From Aporrectodea caliginosa (lineage: Eukaryota > Annelida > Clitellata > Crassiclitellata > Lumbricidae): a stretch of DNA of 64,000 nucleotides. A model generated the notes under the pieces. It had not been told where the DNA came from and ran no database searches. It was given only the letters and a program-made list of their open reading frames with translations. The stretch lies in the NCBI GenBank assembly GCA_020284085.1, contig JACEVL010000006.1:348280-412279 (forward strand), written 5' to 3'. This document shows, piece after piece, positions 24,392 to 30,300 of the stretch (the first letter of the stretch is position 1; every line of letters begins with the position of its first letter). The position numbers were made by a program, and so were the translations under genes.

Positions 24392-27300
24392 GACAGAGAA
24401 ATAGAGACAAACACAGAGACAGGGAGACTGACAGAGACAGACAGAGACACAGATACAGAGAAACACAGAGACACAGAGAAACAGACACAGAGAGAATTAA
24501 GGGACCGGGGAATGGCATTTGGGGACTTGTCTACACGCTCTGGACTTTTATAGGAACAAGGGACAGACAGACAGACACACAGACAGACTAAGACGCATAC
24601 TAAAAGACGGACGCAAGGTCACGGACAAACATAATCTAGTGACAATGTGCACTTATAGGTCTGACGGAAGTTACCTGTACTTGAACTGTAAGATCCTGTA
24701 AATAGAATGAGGCATTTATATGGCGCAGTAAATTACCGGCTGAAGCACACGTCTTGTTCCATTCTGTCTTCTGGCAAAACAGAGAATGAGAAGTTTTCCA
24801 GTCTTCAGTGGTTCACTACCACATTACTAACGTCTTACGGTGCCTTCACCATCTCATTCTGGGCTCCTCGTCCCTCCTCCTCCTTCCTCCTCCTCCTCCT
24901 CCTCCTCCTCCTGCTATTCATGTTTTGCCTGCTGCTCCTCCCGCTCTTATCCTTATACTCCTTCTCCTCCCATTTACCACTCTTCCTCATATTCCTATTA
25001 CCCTACTCTTCCTTGAATTCATTTTCCTACTATATGTGGTTCTGTTCCTATATACTTCTCCTGTTACTGTTCCTATTTCTCCTACTCTTCCTTCTGCTCT
25101 TTGTCTTCCTCCTGCTGTTCCTATTTCCTACTTCTCCTCCCTCCTCCTCCTCCTCCTCCTCCTCCTCCTCCTCCTCCTCCTCCTCCTCCTCCTCCTCCTC
25201 CTCCTCCTCCTCCTCCTCCTCCTCCTCCTCCTCCTCCTCCTCCTCCTCCTCTTCCTCATACTTCCATTTGCCACTCTTCCTCCTATTCTTATTCCCATAC
25301 TCTCCCTCCAATTGACCGATCCATTTTCCTACTCACCTGCTCTTGTTCCTATTTCTCCTCCTCTTCTTCTTCCTCGTCCTCGTCCTCCTCCTTCTCCTCC
25401 TCCTCATCATATTCCTCATATTCCTCCTCCTCTTCTTCCTCCTCCTCCTCCTCCTCTTCCTCCTCCTCCTCCTCATATTCCTCATATTCCTCCTCCTCCT
25501 CCTCCTCCTCTTCTTCCTCCTACTCCTCCTCCTCATATTCCTCATATTGCTCGTCCTCCTCCTCCTCTTCTTCCTCCTCCTCCTCCTCCTCATATTCCTC
25601 ATATTCCTCCTCCTCCTCATCCTCCCATATTCCTCATATTCCTCCTCCTCCTCCTCTCTCTTCCTCCTCCTCCTCCTCCCTTCTCTCCTCCTCCTCCTCC
25701 TCATATTCCTTATTCCTCCTCCTCCTCCTCTTCTTCTTCCTCCTCCTCCTCCTCATATTTCCTCATATTCCTCCTCCTCCTCCTCCTCCTCCTCTCCATT
25801 CCTCATATTCCTCCTCCTCCTCCTCTTCTTCCTCCTTCTCCTCCTCTTCCTCCTCCTCCTCCTCATATTCCTCATATTCCTCATATTCCTCCTCCCTCTT
25901 CTTCTTCTTCCTCCTCCTCCTCCTCATATTCCTCATATTCCTCCTCCTCCTCTTCTTCTTCCTCCTCCTCCTCCTCCTCATATTCCTCATATTCCTCCTC
26001 CTCTTCTTCCTCCTCCTCCTCATATTCCTCATATTCCTCCTCCTCCTCCTCCCCTCCTTCTCCTCCTCCTCCTCCTCCTCCTCCTCCTCCTCCTCCTCAT
26101 ATTCCTCATATTCCTCCTCCTCCTACCACTACAATTTCTTAACCTCCCGTCTAACCGCCTTTCCCCCTCCACACGTCGTTCCATCTTGCCTCTGATCGAA
26201 CCTATATATATACGGCTTGTCTTAGAAACGAGCTTTTCTGTACAAGAGTAGCATTGTTTGATCTCCGTATGTGTATATACATTGCGTAGCCTACATGCAC
26301 TATACAGTGTAAAATATATAAATATATATATATAAATACAAAAATATATGTTTGTATATATATGTATATATATGTATATATACATAATATATATAATATG
26401 TATATATAATATATATATGCATATATATTGTGTATATATATATATATGTATATATTGTGTGTGTGGAATGTGTGCAAATGGGATCTTTACGTGAATGCAA
26501 TCGGAGAAGTCGAATATAATAATTCGTATTCAACTGACTTGGACGTTTCGCCTACGGCTTCACGACTCCTCGGGGACGCGATAAATCTCTCGCGTTCGCT
26601 CTTTAAGCAAAGGCGCAGCGAGAGGGAGGGAAGCAGGGAGAGAAGGAACCAAGGAACGGGATGGAACCAAAGGAGGAAGAAGACTCGAAGGAAGGGCGGT
26701 GAAACTCCAGAATGCCAGAGAAACCCTTTCGCTGCATTAAACAACGTCACTAGAGCCAGACACGAAAGATTGGTTGACTCGGCAAATACCCACACACAAA
26801 CGCTATTTGTGTTTCTCTTTATGTATGTCATCCGCATTAAGGGCATATCATGTACTCGTCTATGTATGCGTGTCTGTAAGTGTATGTGTATGTGTAAGTG
26901 TCTCTTTGGTTAATGTTGTTGTTGTTGTTATTTTTGTCCAGTTGATAAATGATTACGAAGCGGACCCAGAGACTCGGCAAATCGCCGACAAATACGATTG
27001 GTACATTTTGCCCGTTCTTAATCCGGACGGATACGAATATTCACACGTTAGAGTAAGTATGATCTAATGAGGAGTCATAACAGAATCATACTGCTACATT
27101 TGCTGCTATTAACTCGTATACTGGTGTGTCTTCTTATCTCTGTTTGTGTCTGAGACTATCTATCTATGTCTGTCTCTGCATCTCCCGTTAGATTTGCATC
27201 CTTACTTCAAGCAGATGCTCTCTGCCTCAGAAGAATGCCTTTTATTCATCCGACCTTTCATTCTTCCATCTATCCAGCCGTCTATTTACACACACACATT

Positions 27301-30300
27301 CATTAATCAATAAATAAATAAATCCAAATTTATCCAATCATCCATTCATCAATCGAACAATCAATCCATCCATTCTTCCATTAATCCATCTATCCATCCA
27401 TTGAAATCTTTCAAAGCCAAAATCCACCTATTCCTCTACCCACAGCCGTTGGTTCATCCGTTCATCCCTCTATCCTCCCACTCAGCCACACTGACCCTCC
27501 GAACTTCCACCCGCTAACCCATCCATGCATCCATCTACTTACACACTCATGCACTGATGCATTCATCTATCAATTCATCAATCAATCAATCGATCAATCA
27601 ATCAATCCAACGAACCATCCTCCACCCATTCACCCAAACACTACCCAATCCAATAATTATTTCGTTCATTCCGTCCTTCGCTCTTTATATCCATCTGAAA
27701 TTAAATCTTTTTTCTCTCCTTATTCCTTCATTCCATCCATCCATCCATCCATCCATCCATCCATCATTCCTGCTTCCTTGCTTCCTTGCTTCCTTCCTTG
27801 CTTGCTTGCTTCCTTTCTTCTATCCTTTCTTTTCTCATTTGCTTTTTTATTTTCAACCTCCAACCTTTTAGCTTGTGTATTGCTCTATCGCTTTCTCCGT
27901 CTGTTTGTCTGTCTGTCCCTACCTGTCTTCCTGTCTGTTTGTCCGTCTCTTTCTATCATTTTCTTTGTCCCATTCAATCTGTCTTTCCATCGGTTGTTCG
28001 CTGTCATTGTCTGTGATGTGTTTCCATTGGTTATGCGTGGAATCACTGCTTCAGTCACGCCATCTGGAGATTTCCTGCTATGAACGAGCTGTTCCTCTTG
28101 TCTCTCTGAGGTCACAGAGGGCGCCATATAAATGCCAAAGCACAGACACACACGCAAGCTATTCCTTCTTACGGTAGCAAGCCTATAGTGACTTCCAATG
28201 GTAGCAATTGGCCATCTCCCTTGAGCCACAAGGTCGTATATATATAATAGTATATACATTATATATTAATTCATATACAGACATGATATCCTTTATATAT
28301 ACAATTATACATGCATTTATGTATACATATACCGTATCATGTCTGTATATGGATTAATATATAGGCATAGACGGCATTTGTGCAAATGTCGGTATATCCG
28401 GCTGTATTTTTTGGCTTTAGACGGTCCTTCTGGTCCTTGCAGACTATAGGCTCCATCTGATCTCAGGAATTAATGTTCTTCGGCCTCATCCCTTCTCCAT
28501 TCCTGGCAGAAGATCCCTTCGTTCGGCTGCGTAGGGTGACCTGGTTGTCCCACGGGTCCCAACTTCCACGGTCCAGCATAAAAGTTTCAATGTGCTATAG
28601 CCTATAGGTTCAAGTTTCCGGAATGAAGTTACCTATATATATAGCGACCAAATAACATGAGCTCCACGGTCTCTTCTTTCACTCTAATCCGAATACGCTT
28701 GAAACCATTATGTGGAATTCTATTGTCAGGTCGTATCGTAATCGTAATCGTAAGCTCCAAACTTCTAAAGCGCCGCTCGAAAGCCAAGCGCAGGGCACCA
28801 GCTTATTCACGAGCGCTGCGTCAAATCAGAGTGGTTGTCCACAGAAGGAGGTCCAAATCTGGCTGCCAGAGGGTCAGAGGGGACCGAGCCTACGATAAGT
28901 CTGTGTTCAAGCGGCGCTATATGAATCTGATTACAGTTATGATATCTGTATTAATTAATATACACAGAGATACAGTGGTGGACTGGCCATTGTGCCCGTG
29001 TGCCGTGGCACGTGGACCCCTCTTGTTTCAGCTCGAGGGGCCCTTAGCGGAACGGAATTAATTGTACGTCAATGAAAAAGTATTCTAAATAAACAAACTC
29101 CCAAAGCTTGGGCACATTGCATGATTGAAATGGCACGGTCCCCAAAATGATCCCAGTCCGACTGTGCAGAGATACACAGTGGGGTGGCGAAACCCAACCC
29201 CTATTACTAGTCTTCTAACTTTATATTCTGGGCGTGCCTTCGTCAGTACCGGTATATAATGTGTGAGCTTACATAAGAAGAGGAAGAAAGACAATCTTGT
29301 GTTTCTGTTGAATTGTAGACTGAGCATGTTGTGTCTGTGACACTCTGTGTATTTGACATTTGTGATTGTGTAGAATCGTTTGTGGCGGAAGACGAGGTCG
29401 AGAACGGACGATACTCAGGAGTGCGTTGGAGTCGACGCCAACCGTAACTTCGGCTTCCACTGGAGATGTACGACGCTCTGCTCCTCATTTTCCTCATGCT
29501 CCCCAGTGCTCCTCATACTCCCATGCTCCTCATGCTCTGTATGCTCCTCATACTCCCATGCTCCTCATGCTTCTCATGCTCCTCATGCTCCCATGGTCCT
29601 CATGCTCCTCGAACTCCCCATTCTCCCCATGTTCCCCATGTTCCTCATGCTCCCCATGTTCCTCATATTCCTCATGCTCCCAATGCTCCCCATGTTCCTC
29701 ATATTCCTCATGCTACTTATGCGAGCCACTTCTGATCAGATTTTAAGAATCAGTTACGAGTTGCCCTTCCCTCCACATGTCATGCAGATTTCACGCAGAA
29801 GCCCACGCTAAGCATCTACTATAGGCCCCTACAACCCATGCACTATATACCTGTCTCGCAAAAGTCATCCTAACTCACTACTGCATCTTCTATGCATTTA
29901 ATATTTATTTATTTATTATTTATTTATTTATTTATTTATTGCGTCAGAAAACAGAACAAATAACAGTACACATCATGACAGAAACAGATCATATAATATA
30001 AGCTACACACTACAACTATGAATGAAACAGCTATAAGCTACTGTCCATACCTTACTTGACCTCACTCATATGACCAGATCTGGCTTGACCTTACTTGACC
30101 TCAGCTCACCTAACCGTACTCATCTGTTCTGAGCTGACCTTATCTGACATGACCTCATTTGACTGACCTGACCTTACTTGGCCTGACTGCTTAACCTGAC
30201 CTTACTTAACCTGACCTTATTTGACCGGTCTTACTGACTGATCTTCTGGATGTTGACCTAATTACGGCTTGGTTTTGATGCGCTATTAGTTTGATGCCTT

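Noticed and set aside
24707..26251. Long Pro/Ser/Leu ORFs (444, 364, 302 codons)
   Set aside because: Translation of a CCT/CTC pyrimidine tract in all three frames; no domain, and it lies in an intron.
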